Source: Geothrix sp. 21YS21S-2 (lineage in GTDB: Bacteria > Acidobacteriota > Holophagae > Holophagales > Holophagaceae). Taken from it: DNA of 64,000 nucleotides. The stretch is taken from the NCBI RefSeq assembly GCF_030846775.1, contig NZ_CP132910.1:1150001-1214000 (forward strand), given 5' to 3'. Positions 1 through 8,288 of this stretch are shown in pieces. The number at the start of each line of letters is the position of its first letter. Position 1 is the stretch's first letter. The notes beneath the pieces were generated by a model. The model ran no database searches. It was not told the origin of the DNA and saw nothing but the letters and a program-made list of their open reading frames with translations. The position numbers were made by a program, and so were the translations under genes.

Positions 1-746
1 CGCCGCGACAGGTCCTGGAACGGACCGGCCTCGCCCGGGCGCATCCAGAGCCCGCTCCGCGAACGCACCCACAACCGTCCCCCGCCGTCCTGGAGAACGG
101 CGTCCAGCCTTTCGCGCCACGGTCCCGCCACCTCCGCCGGGGGCCCCTCGCTTTCCGGGCCGTACCGCAACAGGCGCTCCTGGGACCCCACGTACATGGC
201 GTTCCCCGCACGGCCCAGGCAGCGGGCCGGTTCCTCCCCCCGCCAGCCCGGCGCGGGTTCGAAGGTCATCCGCCCGGGGCGCTGCCGGAACAGTCCGCGT
301 TCCGTCGCCACCCACAGAAGGGAGCGGGAATCCAGGGCCAGGGCGAAGACCTCCGCCTGGGGGATCCCCTGCCCGGGGCCGAGGGCCTGGATCCTCCCCT
401 GGTCCCTCAGGGCCAGCCCCCGGGCCGTGCCGATCCAGAGCCGGCGGCCCTCGGCGGCGCACAGGGCCCGCACCCAGACGTCCTGGAGGCCCGATTCGCC
501 GCGGAAGGCCTGGAACTTCTGGACATCATAACGAAACAGGCCGTCCTCGGTGCCCGCCCAGAGGAACCCGTCGGAATCCTGTTCCAGGCACCAGATGGAG
601 AGGTTCTCCAGGCCCTGGCCGTTCCCGTAGCTCTGGAAGGGCGTCTGTTCCGGGGGAACCCCCGGGGCCCCTCCCAGGGCCGGGAGGGGCCCGAGGGAAG
701 CCACCAGCAGGAATGCCGCGGAGCGGATGAACGGCCGGAACCCCAT
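1..746 (-). CDS. Two-component regulator propeller protein (partial, 3' end outside window)
   Basis: The frame starts at an ATG at 746 with a hydrophobic signal sequence (residues about 5-30) and continues to the window edge, so the C-terminus is missing. The visible part has repeats of the Reg_prop type: 'GFLWAGTEDGLFRYD', 'RRLWIGTARGLAL', 'SLLWVATERGLFR' and 'GRLWVRSRSGLW', spaced about 40-45 residues apart. In known families these form periplasmic beta-propeller sensors, often joined to a histidine kinase or GGDEF output domain. The output part cannot be seen here. The start lies 4 bases after the stop of the upstream secreted protein gene, so the two are probably co-transcribed. Repeat assignment is confident; the signalling role is inferred. 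Confidence 0.85.
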   Translation of the reverse strand, partial: MGFRPFIRSAAFLLVASLGPLPALGGAPGVPPEQTPFQSYGNGQGLENLSIWCLEQDSDGFLWAGTEDGLFRYDVQKFQAFRGESGLQDVWVRALCAAEGRRLWIGTARGLALRDQGRIQALGPGQGIPQAEVFALALDSRSLLWVATERGLFRQRPGRMTFEPAPGWRGEEPARCLGRAGNAMYVGSQERLLRYGPESEGPPAEVAGPWRERLDAVLQDGGGRLWVRSRSGLWMRPGEAGPFQDLSR

Positions 747-750
747 CGGA

Positions 751-1419
751 CTACAGGGGCCGGAAACGGCCGGCGATCCGGTGACGGATCCGGGTCAGGC
801 TGAGGCCCTGGGGGACCCAGAACTCCAGGAGGGTGCCACCGGGAAGGCCGCCCGCGACCGGCTCCAGCTTCAGCTGCCCCGTGCCGGAATCGTCGGAGAG
901 GATCCGGGGGGAGTTCACCCAGGACCCGCCCTCATCCCAGGACCACCGGAACCAGATGGAGGACGCGGCGAACTTCCCCGGACGGAGCAGCACCCAATCG
1001 ACGGACGCACCGGCCCCGTTGGCCGAATCGACGAACTCCATGACCGGCGGCGCGAGGTCGAGGGGGGTCTCCAGCCGGGCCAGGACCTGGTTTCCCCGGA
1101 CCACCTTCAGGCTCCGGAGGGTGGTGCCCACCGGCACTTCCACCCGCCAGGCGGCCGTATCGCCCCGGTCGCCGCCGAGGGCATACATCTCCACCTCGCA
1201 GGCCACCTCGAAGTCCTTGCCCGCGGCGTCCTTCAGCATCGCCCGTCCGGCCATCGGCGCGCCCTCCCGCGGGGCCCGCTGCTGGATGCTCCCCACCGCC
1301 GTCGACTGCAGGGTTCCATTCCGAAGCACCGAACTACCGAACAGCACCACGACTTCGCCCGCACAATGGCCGATGGCCAGGACCCCGAAGGCCAATCCCA
1401 AAATACGCATGGACATCAT
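751..1419 (-). CDS. Secreted protein of unknown function, 222 aa
   Basis: ATG at 1419 is preceded by GAGG at a 6-base spacing. ATGs at 1416 and 1410 are alternatives. The N-terminus has a short hydrophobic export signal ending near 'AIGHCAG'. The rest is beta-rich, with a tryptophan cluster 'IWFRWSWDEGGSWV' near residue 160. I do not recognise a family. It is the first gene of an apparent two-gene unit with the propeller sensor (4-base gap), so it may be an accessory or ligand-binding partner of that sensor. That role is inferred from position only. Confidence 0.7.
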   Translation of the reverse strand: MMSMRILGLAFGVLAIGHCAGEVVVLFGSSVLRNGTLQSTAVGSIQQRAPREGAPMAGRAMLKDAAGKDFEVACEVEMYALGGDRGDTAAWRVEVPVGTTLRSLKVVRGNQVLARLETPLDLAPPVMEFVDSANGAGASVDWVLLRPGKFAASSIWFRWSWDEGGSWVNSPRILSDDSGTGQLKLEPVAGGLPGGTLLEFWVPQGLSLTRIRHRIAGRFRPL

Positions 1420-1928
1420 TTAGAACCTCAATTCGATACCCTTCCAGTCTCCCAGAAACATGTTGCAGAAGTGTGACGAATGGAACAATTAGGCAGAGGA
1501 ATACCGCCGGGGCGGCGGTACCCGGCCCGGCCTCCACCCCTGCCGGCCAAGCACCTCATGGTGATAACCCAGGCAGCGGGAGAAAATACCCGGGAGGAAT
1601 TCCGGCCACGCTTAAAATTCCTCAAGAATCGATGCAGGGCTTGCAATCCAGGCTCAAGTCGGCAATAATTTCCACTTCTGGTCCTGCGAGCAAGCGTGGC
1701 GGAGAGATCGGATTCAGATGCTTCCCCGGGATCCGCCCGGCCAGGTGCACCGCCCCGTGCCATGGCCAGCAGGACGCTTGAGGGACCCGACGCGGATGCC
1801 CATCCCCCCGATGGGCAATGGCCATCTGGATGTCTGCTTCAAGGCCTCACGAATTTCCTTCATACCCTCAGCGGCCCCTTCGCCCATGGGCCATGCGGAC
1901 CTCTTGTCCCCCCCCGCTTGGAGAATCG
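1420..1928. other. Intergenic region with no supported gene
   Basis: About 500 bases between the leftward secreted-protein gene and a small rightward gene. Short open frames exist on both strands, but none has a plausible ribosome binding site or protein-like composition. The part near 1580-1680 is less GC-rich than the surroundings and could hold promoters for the leftward genes. I see no riboswitch consensus or strong terminator. Confidence 0.5.
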
Positions 1929-2141
1929 ATGAAACGAACCATCCGGCCTTATGTTCCGGTCCTGCTCAGCGAAATGGAGCTCCACTGGCTCATCACCCAA
2001 CACGACCGGATCATCGGCGACGCCTCCTCCGCCCTGCAGGGAGCGGCCAAGGCTTGGAATGAGGAACGGCGAGGCGCCCTGCTCTCCGCCTGGGACAAGT
2101 CCCGGTCAGCGGTGCCGAGGACCAGGCCGCTGGAATCCTGA
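1929..2141 (+). CDS. Small hypothetical protein, 70 aa
   Basis: ATG at 1929 has TTGGAG 5 bases upstream. The 70-residue product is soluble and mixed-charge, with an apparently helical centre ('LLSEMELHWLITQHDRIIGDASSALQGAAKAWNEERR'). No family is recognised. It stands alone 75 bases before the chemoreceptor gene on the same strand. Real coding is supported by the ribosome binding site and the protein-like composition, but the evidence is modest. Confidence 0.45.
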   Translation: MKRTIRPYVPVLLSEMELHWLITQHDRIIGDASSALQGAAKAWNEERRGALLSAWDKSRSAVPRTRPLES

Positions 2142-2216
2142 AAAAATCAAAAGAAGAATTTACTTGTCAATGAGGCGTGCTATATCTAGCCGCCGCCCAG
2201 AATCCAAGGATCGAAT

Positions 2217-3791
2217 ATGAACCTGTCCCTCCCTGCACGCCTTTGGCTGATCGTAGGTTGCGCATCGGCCAGCCTGGCGGTCCTGGCCCTGCTGGGCCTG
2301 ACGTCCCTCAATTCCAGCCTGAACCAGGAGCGCCGCTCCCAGATCTCGACCCTGCTCTACACCGCCGAGAACGTCTGCGCCCATTTCCACGAGCTGGCGC
2401 AGAAGGGCGAGCTCACGGAGGAACAGGCCAAGGCCAGGGCCACGGAGGTCCTTCTCTCCCTGCGTCACGAGGACACCTACTACTTCGTGCGGGACGACAA
2501 GGACATCATGCGGGTCCACGTCAATCCGGCGCGGGTCGGGAAGGTGGACCCCGGATTCAAGATGCCCGACGGCCGGCCCTCGGGGGTCGTGGGCCGGGAG
2601 CTGCTCGCGAACCAGCGGATCGCCTTCATGGAAATCAGGAACGCCAAGCCGGGCGGGCAGGAACTGTTCCCCAAGCTGAATGGGCTCATCGAGTTCAAGC
2701 CCTGGAAATGGGCCATCGGCATCGGGTTCTTCACCGACGACATCCAGGCGGCCTTCTGGTCCCAGGCCTGGCGCCAGCTGCTGATCGGGGGGATCCTCCT
2801 GGCGGGGATGACCCTCGTGGCCACGCGGCTCTCCAGGAGCATCCTCAGGCAGCTGGGAGGCGACCCCGCCTACGCCACGGACACCGTGCGCCAGATGGCC
2901 TCCGGGGATTTCAGGATCAACATCAGGCACTCGGGGAACCCGGACAGCCTGCTGGGGGCCATGGCCCACATGGAGAAGGATCTCCGGGCCGTGATCCAGG
3001 GCATCATGGACGTCTCCGCCCAGGCCGCCTCGGGCACCACGGAGCTGTCCGCCGCCGCGGGGGAACTGAACGACACCACCCTGGACCTGAGCCGGAGTTC
3101 GGACAAGCAGCGTGAGGCCATGATGTCCTCGGCCTCGGCCCTGGAGGAGGTGACCGCCTCCATCCGGGCGGTCTCGGACCGCCTGGCCATCGCCACGTCC
3201 CTGGCGGCCGAGTCCCAGAAGGTGACCGAAGGCGCCATCGTCCTCGCCGCCGATACGACGAAGACCATGGACGGGATCCGCCAGAGTTCCGAGAGCGTGA
3301 GCCGCATCACCACGGTCATCGCGGACATCGCCCGGCAGACCAACCTGCTTTCGCTGAACGCGGCCATCGAGGCGGCCAAGGCCGGCCAGCAGGGGAAGGG
3401 CTTCGCCGTCGTGGCCGAGGAGATCCGCAAGCTGGCCGAGCGCAGCGCCGGAGCGGCCAAGGAAATCCGCACGCTCATCGAGGAGAGCGGCCAGTGGGTG
3501 CGGGAAGGATCCGCTTCCGTGGAGAAGGTGGTCCAGGGCCTGGAAGCCATCCGGGACAATGCCAGGGAGCGGGCCTCCGGGGTGGTCGCCATCACGCTGG
3601 CCATCGAGGAGCAGGCCAAGGCGAGCGAGGACGTGAACAAGGCCGTGAGCATGACGGCCAACCTGACCGAACGCAACGCTTCGGCCGCCACCCAGCTGGC
3701 CGCCAGCATCGGCGAGACCAAGCGCACCATCGACGATCTGGCCTCGCTTTCAAGCAAGCTGCGCGACCTGGCGCATGGTTTCAAGGTGTGA
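2217..3791 (+). CDS. Methyl-accepting chemotaxis protein with single Cache sensor domain
   Basis: A 524-residue transmembrane chemoreceptor. TM1 lies at about residues 8-30. A periplasmic sCache_2-type domain follows (about 35-175), with the typical '[22 protein letters not shown]' segment. TM2 is at about 183-205, then a HAMP region, then the cytoplasmic signalling domain. The conserved hairpin that contacts CheA and CheW is near residue 370 ('[20 protein letters not shown]', then '[18 protein letters not shown]'). Cache domains of this group usually bind small organic acids, but the ligand cannot be read from sequence. No C-terminal CheR-tethering pentapeptide is visible. The downstream hypothetical gene starts 3 bases after the stop, so the two are probably translationally coupled. 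Confidence 0.95.
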   Translation: MNLSLPARLWLIVGCASASLAVLALLGLTSLNSSLNQERRSQISTLLYTAENVCAHFHELAQKGELTEEQAKARATEVLLSLRHEDTYYFVRDDKDIMRVHVNPARVGKVDPGFKMPDGRPSGVVGRELLANQRIAFMEIRNAKPGGQELFPKLNGLIEFKPWKWAIGIGFFTDDIQAAFWSQAWRQLLIGGILLAGMTLVATRLSRSILRQLGGDPAYATDTVRQMASGDFRINIRHSGNPDSLLGAMAHMEKDLRAVIQGIMDVSAQAASGTTELSAAAGELNDTTLDLSRSSDKQREAMMSSASALEEVTASIRAVSDRLAIATSLAAESQKVTEGAIVLAADTTKTMDGIRQSSESVSRITTVIADIARQTNLLSLNAAIEAAKAGQQGKGFAVVAEEIRKLAERSAGAAKEIRTLIEESGQWVREGSASVEKVVQGLEAIRDNARERASGVVAITLAIEEQAKASEDVNKAVSMTANLTERNASAATQLAASIGETKRTIDDLASLSSKLRDLAHGFKV

Positions 3792-3794
3792 CGA

Positions 3795-4559
3795 ATGGCC
3801 GGGCAGTCCTTTTTCATCGAACAGCCCTTTCCGGGAACGGTCAGGCGGCTTTTCCTGGAAAGCGGCGCCACCTTCGATTTCTCCCTTGAGGACCGCAGGA
3901 AATGCGGGTCCGCCCTGGAGCGGCACTTCGCGGACCACCCTGGAACCCGGGCGACGAACCCCTGGTTCATGCCGATCATCTTCGGGGGCGTGGCCTTCAG
4001 GCAGGCGCCTCCGTGGGCGGTGATGCTCGCCATGGGCATCTACGGGTACCTCGCCGAGGGCAGCCCCGCCCCCGTCACCTTCCGGCCGGGGGGCTTGGCC
4101 CTGGGCTACCATGCGCTCCGGATCCCGCCCTCGGCCCCGTTCTCCTTCACGAGGAACGGAACCCGCCTGCCCCTGACCGATGCGTTCCTCCGCATCGACG
4201 ACAAGGCGGATGCCCGCATCTGGACCGACCTGTACGGCCTCGCGCCCCTGGCGCCCGGCGTGCGCATGGCTCCCTTCACGCTGATTCCCGCCGGCGACCT
4301 CCGGGAATGCATCGCCGGGGCCATTCTCGTCGACGTTGATCGGGCCGGATTCCTCAACCCCCTCAAGCGGACCTTCCTGCCTTCGGAAGCCGGCAGGTTC
4401 TTCACGGAGGAACCGAGCCCGGCCCGCCTGGGGATCCACCGTGAACGCCTCTCCGACATCCTAGGGATCCCGCTGGACGTCGGCGAGGCCGATCTGGACG
4501 TCGGCCTCGACCTGATCCGGCAGGCCTATGCCCTCCCGGCGGCCGGACCGCGGGATTGA
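3795..4559 (+). CDS. Hypothetical protein coupled to chemoreceptor, 254 aa
   Basis: The ATG lies 3 bases after the chemoreceptor stop, which suggests translational coupling. The 254-residue product has no signal peptide or clear membrane segment. One hydrophobic stretch, 'WAVMLAMGIYGYLAEG', lies near residue 75. I do not recognise a family. Motifs such as 'NPWFMPIIFGGVAFRQAPPW' and 'DARIWTDLYGLAPLAPG' could be used for a search. Tight linkage to a chemoreceptor hints at a signalling or ligand-processing role, but this is inference. The gene converges on ribB with a 2-base gap. Confidence 0.75.
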   Translation: MAGQSFFIEQPFPGTVRRLFLESGATFDFSLEDRRKCGSALERHFADHPGTRATNPWFMPIIFGGVAFRQAPPWAVMLAMGIYGYLAEGSPAPVTFRPGGLALGYHALRIPPSAPFSFTRNGTRLPLTDAFLRIDDKADARIWTDLYGLAPLAPGVRMAPFTLIPAGDLRECIAGAILVDVDRAGFLNPLKRTFLPSEAGRFFTEEPSPARLGIHRERLSDILGIPLDVGEADLDVGLDLIRQAYALPAAGPRD

Positions 4560-4561
4560 GC

Positions 4562-5185
4562 TCACCCCGCCGGAACCGGCACGGAATCCGTCGCCTCCAC
4601 CAGAGCCTCCACCGTCAGGAGGGGGAAGCCGTGTTCCTGCCCGAACCGTTCCAGTTCCGGCCCTCGCATCATGGTGCCGTCCGGGTTCATCAGTTCGCAG
4701 AGCACGGCCATGGGCCGGAAGCCCGCCAGGCGGGCCAGTGCGATGGAGCCCTCCGTGTGGCCCTGCCGCCCTTTCAGGCCGGAGGGGTGCCCCTGCAGGG
4801 GAAACACGTGGCCGGGCCTTGCCAGGTCCCCGGGGACGGCTTCCGGCCTGATGGCCGTGCGGATGGTCGCCACCCGGTCGCGGGCCGAGACGCCCGTGGT
4901 GACGCCTTCCCTGGCCTCGATGGAGACCGTGAAGGCGGTCCCGTTCCTGCTTTCGTTGACCTCGACCATCTGGGGAAGATCGAGCCTGCGCGCCACGTCC
5001 TCCTCGATGCAGAGGCAGACGATCCCGCTGCACTCGCGGATCATCATGGCCATGATCCGTTCGCTGATCATCTCGGCGGGGATGATCAGGTCCCCCTCGT
5101 TCTCGCGTCCGGGGTCATCCACGAGGACGACCCCCCTGCCCGCCCTGAACGCACGGACGGCACCTTCAACGTCGCCATAAGGCAT
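4562..5185 (-). CDS. ribB: 3,4-dihydroxy-2-butanone 4-phosphate synthase (monofunctional)
   Basis: Converts ribulose 5-phosphate to 3,4-dihydroxy-2-butanone 4-phosphate plus formate in riboflavin synthesis. The 207-residue length matches stand-alone RibB, with no fused GTP cyclohydrolase II domain. Family motifs are clear: '[21 protein letters not shown]' (residues about 19-39), '[12 protein letters not shown]', 'RPGHVFPLQ' and '[14 protein letters not shown]', followed by '[13 protein letters not shown]'. ATG at 5185 is preceded by AAGGAG. An FMN riboswitch occupies the leader, and its end lies at the Shine-Dalgarno, so control is probably translational. No other rib genes occur in the window. 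Confidence 0.97.
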   Translation of the reverse strand: MPYGDVEGAVRAFRAGRGVVLVDDPGRENEGDLIIPAEMISERIMAMMIRECSGIVCLCIEEDVARRLDLPQMVEVNESRNGTAFTVSIEAREGVTTGVSARDRVATIRTAIRPEAVPGDLARPGHVFPLQGHPSGLKGRQGHTEGSIALARLAGFRPMAVLCELMNPDGTMMRGPELERFGQEHGFPLLTVEALVEATDSVPVPAG

Positions 5186-5198
5186 GAGTCACTCCTTC

Positions 5199-5332
5199 TC
5201 TCATCCGGACTTTGACCGTCGGCTCCGGACTCGGACCGGATCTGCTGACCCCGTGGTTGACGGGCGCTCGCGGGCTCGGCAGGTCCTCGGACCCGACCCT
5301 ACCGCCGGTGGGGACTTTCACCCCGCCCTGAA
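5199..5332 (-). promoter_or_regulatory. FMN riboswitch (RFN element)
   Basis: Reading the minus strand, the leader contains the highly conserved RFN blocks in order: 'CAGGGCGGGGTGAAAGTCCC', 'CACCGGCGGTA', then 'GACCTGCCGAGCCCGCGAG', 'GTCAACCACGGGGTCAGCAG', 'ATCCGGT' and 'GTCCGGATGAGAGAAGG'. These are the consensus elements of the FMN aptamer. It sits 14 bases upstream of ribB. The closing helix runs into 'AGAGAAGGAG', the ribB ribosome binding site, which favours FMN-dependent block of translation rather than termination. No separate terminator hairpin with a T-run is visible between aptamer and start codon. Confidence 0.96.
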
Positions 5333-5425
5333 GAAAATGGTACGTTGCCGAACTTGCAACGCCAGCAGTATGACCCCTCTCTGCCCTTGCAGGCAAATGC
5401 CCACGGCGTCCGGGACCGGGGTCCG

Positions 5426-6193
5426 CTATCCGTTTTTTTGCAGAACGGAGAAGACGTAGCCGTAGCTGTGCCCGGTCCTGCGGTAGAGATCCCTTTCACT
5501 GCGCCTGGCCGCGATGACCTCGGCGAGGCCTTCGTCGCCTTCCCACCTTCGGCACTGGGCTTCCACCTGGTCGAAGTAGGCCCACCAGTCCCGGGCGGGA
5601 AGCCGGAAGTGGCCGAGCACCTTCAGGCCCAGGTCCCGGGCGGTCCGGAGGCTGCCGGCCTCCGTGTCCATGGCGGGGTACCACGCGGACCAGGCGCGCC
5701 GGGCCTCCTCTGGCGGGTCGTCCTCGAACCAGGTCGCGTCGGTGATCGCCATGACGCCGCCCGCGCGAAGCAGCTCCCGCCAGATGCGGAGGCCAACGGC
5801 CCAGCCCAGGTGGGTGATGGCCCCTTCGGACCACAGCAGGTCGAGGCTCTCCGGGGCGATTCCGGGGTTCGCCAGGTCCCCCGTGCGTGGCTGGATGAGC
5901 GGCAACAGGCCCTTCGCCTGGGCCAGGCCCCAGAGATCGTCCAGGGCGGTGCCGTCCGCGTCCAGGGCCAGGACGGGTGCCTGGAGGACCCGGGCGAGCA
6001 CCAGGGCGGAAGCGCCCGATCCGCAGCCCAGGTCGGCGACCACCGGGCTTTCCGGAAGGGGACAAAGGGCCAGGGCCCGCAGCGTCGAAGCCTCGCTGCC
6101 CGGTCCTTTGCGCGTCATTCCTTTGAACAGGCGCAGGAGCGGAGCGAAGGATTCCATGAAGGGCATGGAAGGAAAAGGAGGGTGTTGAAGCAT
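5426..6193 (-). CDS. Class I SAM-dependent methyltransferase
   Basis: A 255-residue protein with the Rossmann-type SAM-binding motif 'VVADLGCGSGASALVLA' (about residues 51-67), the acidic residue after strand 2 ('VLALDADGTALDDL') and a motif-IV-like segment 'LDLLWSEGAITHLGWAVGL'. This architecture matches small-molecule methyltransferases of the UbiE/SmtA type. The substrate is unknown. ATG at 6193 has GGGAG upstream. It lies upstream of the ribB leader on the same strand, separated by about 90 bases, so it probably has its own transcript. Confidence 0.88.
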   Translation of the reverse strand: MLQHPPFPSMPFMESFAPLLRLFKGMTRKGPGSEASTLRALALCPLPESPVVADLGCGSGASALVLARVLQAPVLALDADGTALDDLWGLAQAKGLLPLIQPRTGDLANPGIAPESLDLLWSEGAITHLGWAVGLRIWRELLRAGGVMAITDATWFEDDPPEEARRAWSAWYPAMDTEAGSLRTARDLGLKVLGHFRLPARDWWAYFDQVEAQCRRWEGDEGLAEVIAARRSERDLYRRTGHSYGYVFSVLQKNG

Positions 6194-6388
6194 GGGATTC
6201 TCCCAAGTTGCATCTTGAACGCGGGACCATCAAGGCCCCGTGAAGTAAGCGCCTGCCATCCGCTTCGCCTACGAAGCGGCCGGCACCGGCTCCTGGTTCA
6301 AGGTGTTCTGGGAACGCATCCAATCTCCGGGGATCACGATAACAGAAATGCCGGGACGAAGCGACGGGGCCGCGGACCGATCGGTCGC

Positions 6389-7786
6389 TCAGTTCTTGCC
6401 CGGCAGGGCCTCCCCCCAGAAACAGGCGTCAAAAAGCGGAGCGAAGTCCCGCTTGGTGAGGAACCTGAGCATTCCGACCACATGATGGGTGCTGCCTTGC
6501 TTCCAGGCGAAGTTCCTCTGGTAGGCCCTCAGGAACAGCCGGAACTGCGGGTCCCCGATCTGCTCCCGGATGGTGCTCAGCAGTGCGGCGCTCTTGTCGT
6601 AGAGGAGATTCTGGCGCGTCCGCCACGAGACCAGGAAATCCTTGTCGTAGAGCCGGTTGGCCATCGGGATGCTCGAGAGTCGGCTGGATTCCTCTCCATC
6701 CGACTTCCAGCGGGCCACCATGGTCGCGTAGGCCCCTTCCCCACGCGAGGCATTCATGAAGAGCCCCGCGCAGATCTCCGCGAAGCCCTCGCTCAGCCAC
6801 TGTTCGGTCTCGGAAGGGAAATGCACGGCGTTGCCCCAGTATGCGTGGGCGATCTCGTGGAGGAACCGGCGGTTCAGGTCCTGCGAGGACCAGTCCCGGA
6901 GCAGGCTGTGCTCGATGTCGAAGGCCTCGTTGGTGAGGAACATGAGGTGGGGCGGCGCCTGCCCGTACCCGTAGGAGTTGACCTGGACGATGGTGTATTC
7001 CTTGAACGGGAAGGGCCCGAGGAAGGACTGGTAGAACTGGATGGCGGTCCTGGCCAGGCCCAGGATCCGGGGGACGCTGGAACCCGCCGTGTCGTAGCTG
7101 GCTACCCGCAGCGTGATGCCGTCCCGGGTTTCCTCCGTCAGGGCATAGCTGCCCGCCAGGGCCACGAAGAAGCAGATCGACCGATCGAAGGACGTCTCCA
7201 GGAGGTTGTAGTCCCCCTCGACGCGACGGACGCAGTTCTCGCCCGACGCGATGGGCAGGAAGGGCTTCTTCACTTTCATGCGGCAGCGCACGGTGTAGAG
7301 GTCCCCTCCCAGGCCGGACTGGGGGAACCAGGCGGAGGTTCCCAGCTTCCAGGAATTGTCGCCTCTGGGATGGATGAGGAAATCACCCTCGATGGCGAAG
7401 GCCAGCTTCACCATCGAACCGGCCGGCAAGGCCGCCGGGAGCTCCACCAGCAGCCGGTGGTTGAGGTGGGAGAAGGGGAGGGCCTTGCCGGCATCGTCCT
7501 TAACGGACGTGAGCTTCAGGGGCCGGAGGTCAGGAGCGTTCAGGTTCGGCTTCTGGAAGAAGCTCAGGAGATCGAGCGCCAGGATCCGGGTTCCCGGGCG
7601 CTGGATCCGGTAGGTCTCCTGGACCTGGAGCACCACGTTCTCGTTGTCGTGGGTGAGAAGGTCGATCCCCACGTCCGTCAGGATCACGGGTTCCGTTTTC
7701 GGTTGGCGATAGGACCAGCCCAGGGGCTGGCTGGAGACGACCACCCCCTCCGGGGCCACCCACGTTTTGCGCGGCCGTGGAAGCAC
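6389..7786 (-). CDS. M1-family zinc metallopeptidase, N-terminus apparently truncated
   Basis: The zinc motif HEXXH-X18-E is intact: H310, E311 and H314 in 'HEIAHAYW', and E333 in 'WLSEGFAE'. This is characteristic of M1 aminopeptidases and puts the catalytic domain in the second half. An N-terminal beta-sandwich precedes it. The GTG at 7786 is the only usual start codon in frame before a stop at 7910. The frame upstream reads '...ALAPPTAGFPLQDLELH', which resembles mature protein just after an export signal, but no ATG, GTG or TTG or complete signal peptide is present. So this is either a leaderless cytoplasmic form or a gene that has lost its 5' end. The catalytic residues are all retained. 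Confidence 0.82.
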   Translation of the reverse strand: MLPRPRKTWVAPEGVVVSSQPLGWSYRQPKTEPVILTDVGIDLLTHDNENVVLQVQETYRIQRPGTRILALDLLSFFQKPNLNAPDLRPLKLTSVKDDAGKALPFSHLNHRLLVELPAALPAGSMVKLAFAIEGDFLIHPRGDNSWKLGTSAWFPQSGLGGDLYTVRCRMKVKKPFLPIASGENCVRRVEGDYNLLETSFDRSICFFVALAGSYALTEETRDGITLRVASYDTAGSSVPRILGLARTAIQFYQSFLGPFPFKEYTIVQVNSYGYGQAPPHLMFLTNEAFDIEHSLLRDWSSQDLNRRFLHEIAHAYWGNAVHFPSETEQWLSEGFAEICAGLFMNASRGEGAYATMVARWKSDGEESSRLSSIPMANRLYDKDFLVSWRTRQNLLYDKSAALLSTIREQIGDPQFRLFLRAYQRNFAWKQGSTHHVVGMLRFLTKRDFAPLFDACFWGEALPGKN

Positions 7787-7830
7787 GTGGAGCTCGAGAT
7801 CCTGAAGCGGAAAGCCCGCGGTTGGCGGGG

Positions 7831-8172
7831 CTAGGGCGCTTCCGAATACAGCCCGCAGGTGGAAGGCTCCGTGCTCCAGGAATAGCCGAGCCTCTGCAAG
7901 AGATAGAACCTATCGTTCCGGTCGAAACCGAGGTAGGGGCGGTTGGATTCGGCCGGCCCCAGGATGATGGTCGACCAGATGTCCTGGTCCAAGGTCAGAA
8001 GCTGCTGTCCGGCGGAACTCTGGAAGCGGACGGCGATCCGGTCGCTCTTCAGGGACTTGGCGAAGTAGCTCAACGGGCTGTAGCCCGTGAATCCCGTGGT
8101 GGCGACCGACTGGATGGGGGTCCAGGCCCCGCCCGCTTTCCGGATAACGCACAGATCCGTGTAGGTGGCCAA
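7831..8172 (-). pseudogene. Orphan protein-like frame upstream of the M1 peptidase (fragment?)
   Basis: An open frame with convincing protein composition ('TDLCVIRKAGGAWTPIQSVATTGFTGYSPLSYFAKSLKSD', '...YLGFDRNDRFYLLQRLGYSWSTEP'). It ends at 7831, overlapping the frame of the M1 peptidase's upstream extension. The frame stays open to about 8290 ('FFLRRHDPFDLATY') with no ATG or GTG and no ribosome binding site; TTG at 8172 is the only candidate start. I recognise no family. It looks like the 3' part of a gene whose beginning was lost where the sigma-54 regulator now ends. A functional short protein cannot be excluded. Confidence 0.4.
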
Positions 8173-8288
8173 ATCGAAAGGATCGTGGCGGCGCAGGAAA
8201 AAGACATGGCAACGCGCCGGAAGCCCCCTGGACGCGATCGCGCTGGCCCAGGCGCGGCACCCGGCGGGAACGGCCTTCCCCCCGGACC

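Noticed and set aside
2164-2186. TTGTCA...TATATC considered as a promoter for the first chemoreceptor
   Set aside because: Spacing of 11 bases is too short for sigma-70, and no FliA-type or -24/-12 consensus fits.
6260-6279. CCGCTTCG-CCTA-CGAAGCGG hairpin considered as terminator
   Set aside because: A perfect 8-bp stem, but no T-run follows on either strand. It may still be structural, but I do not call a terminator.
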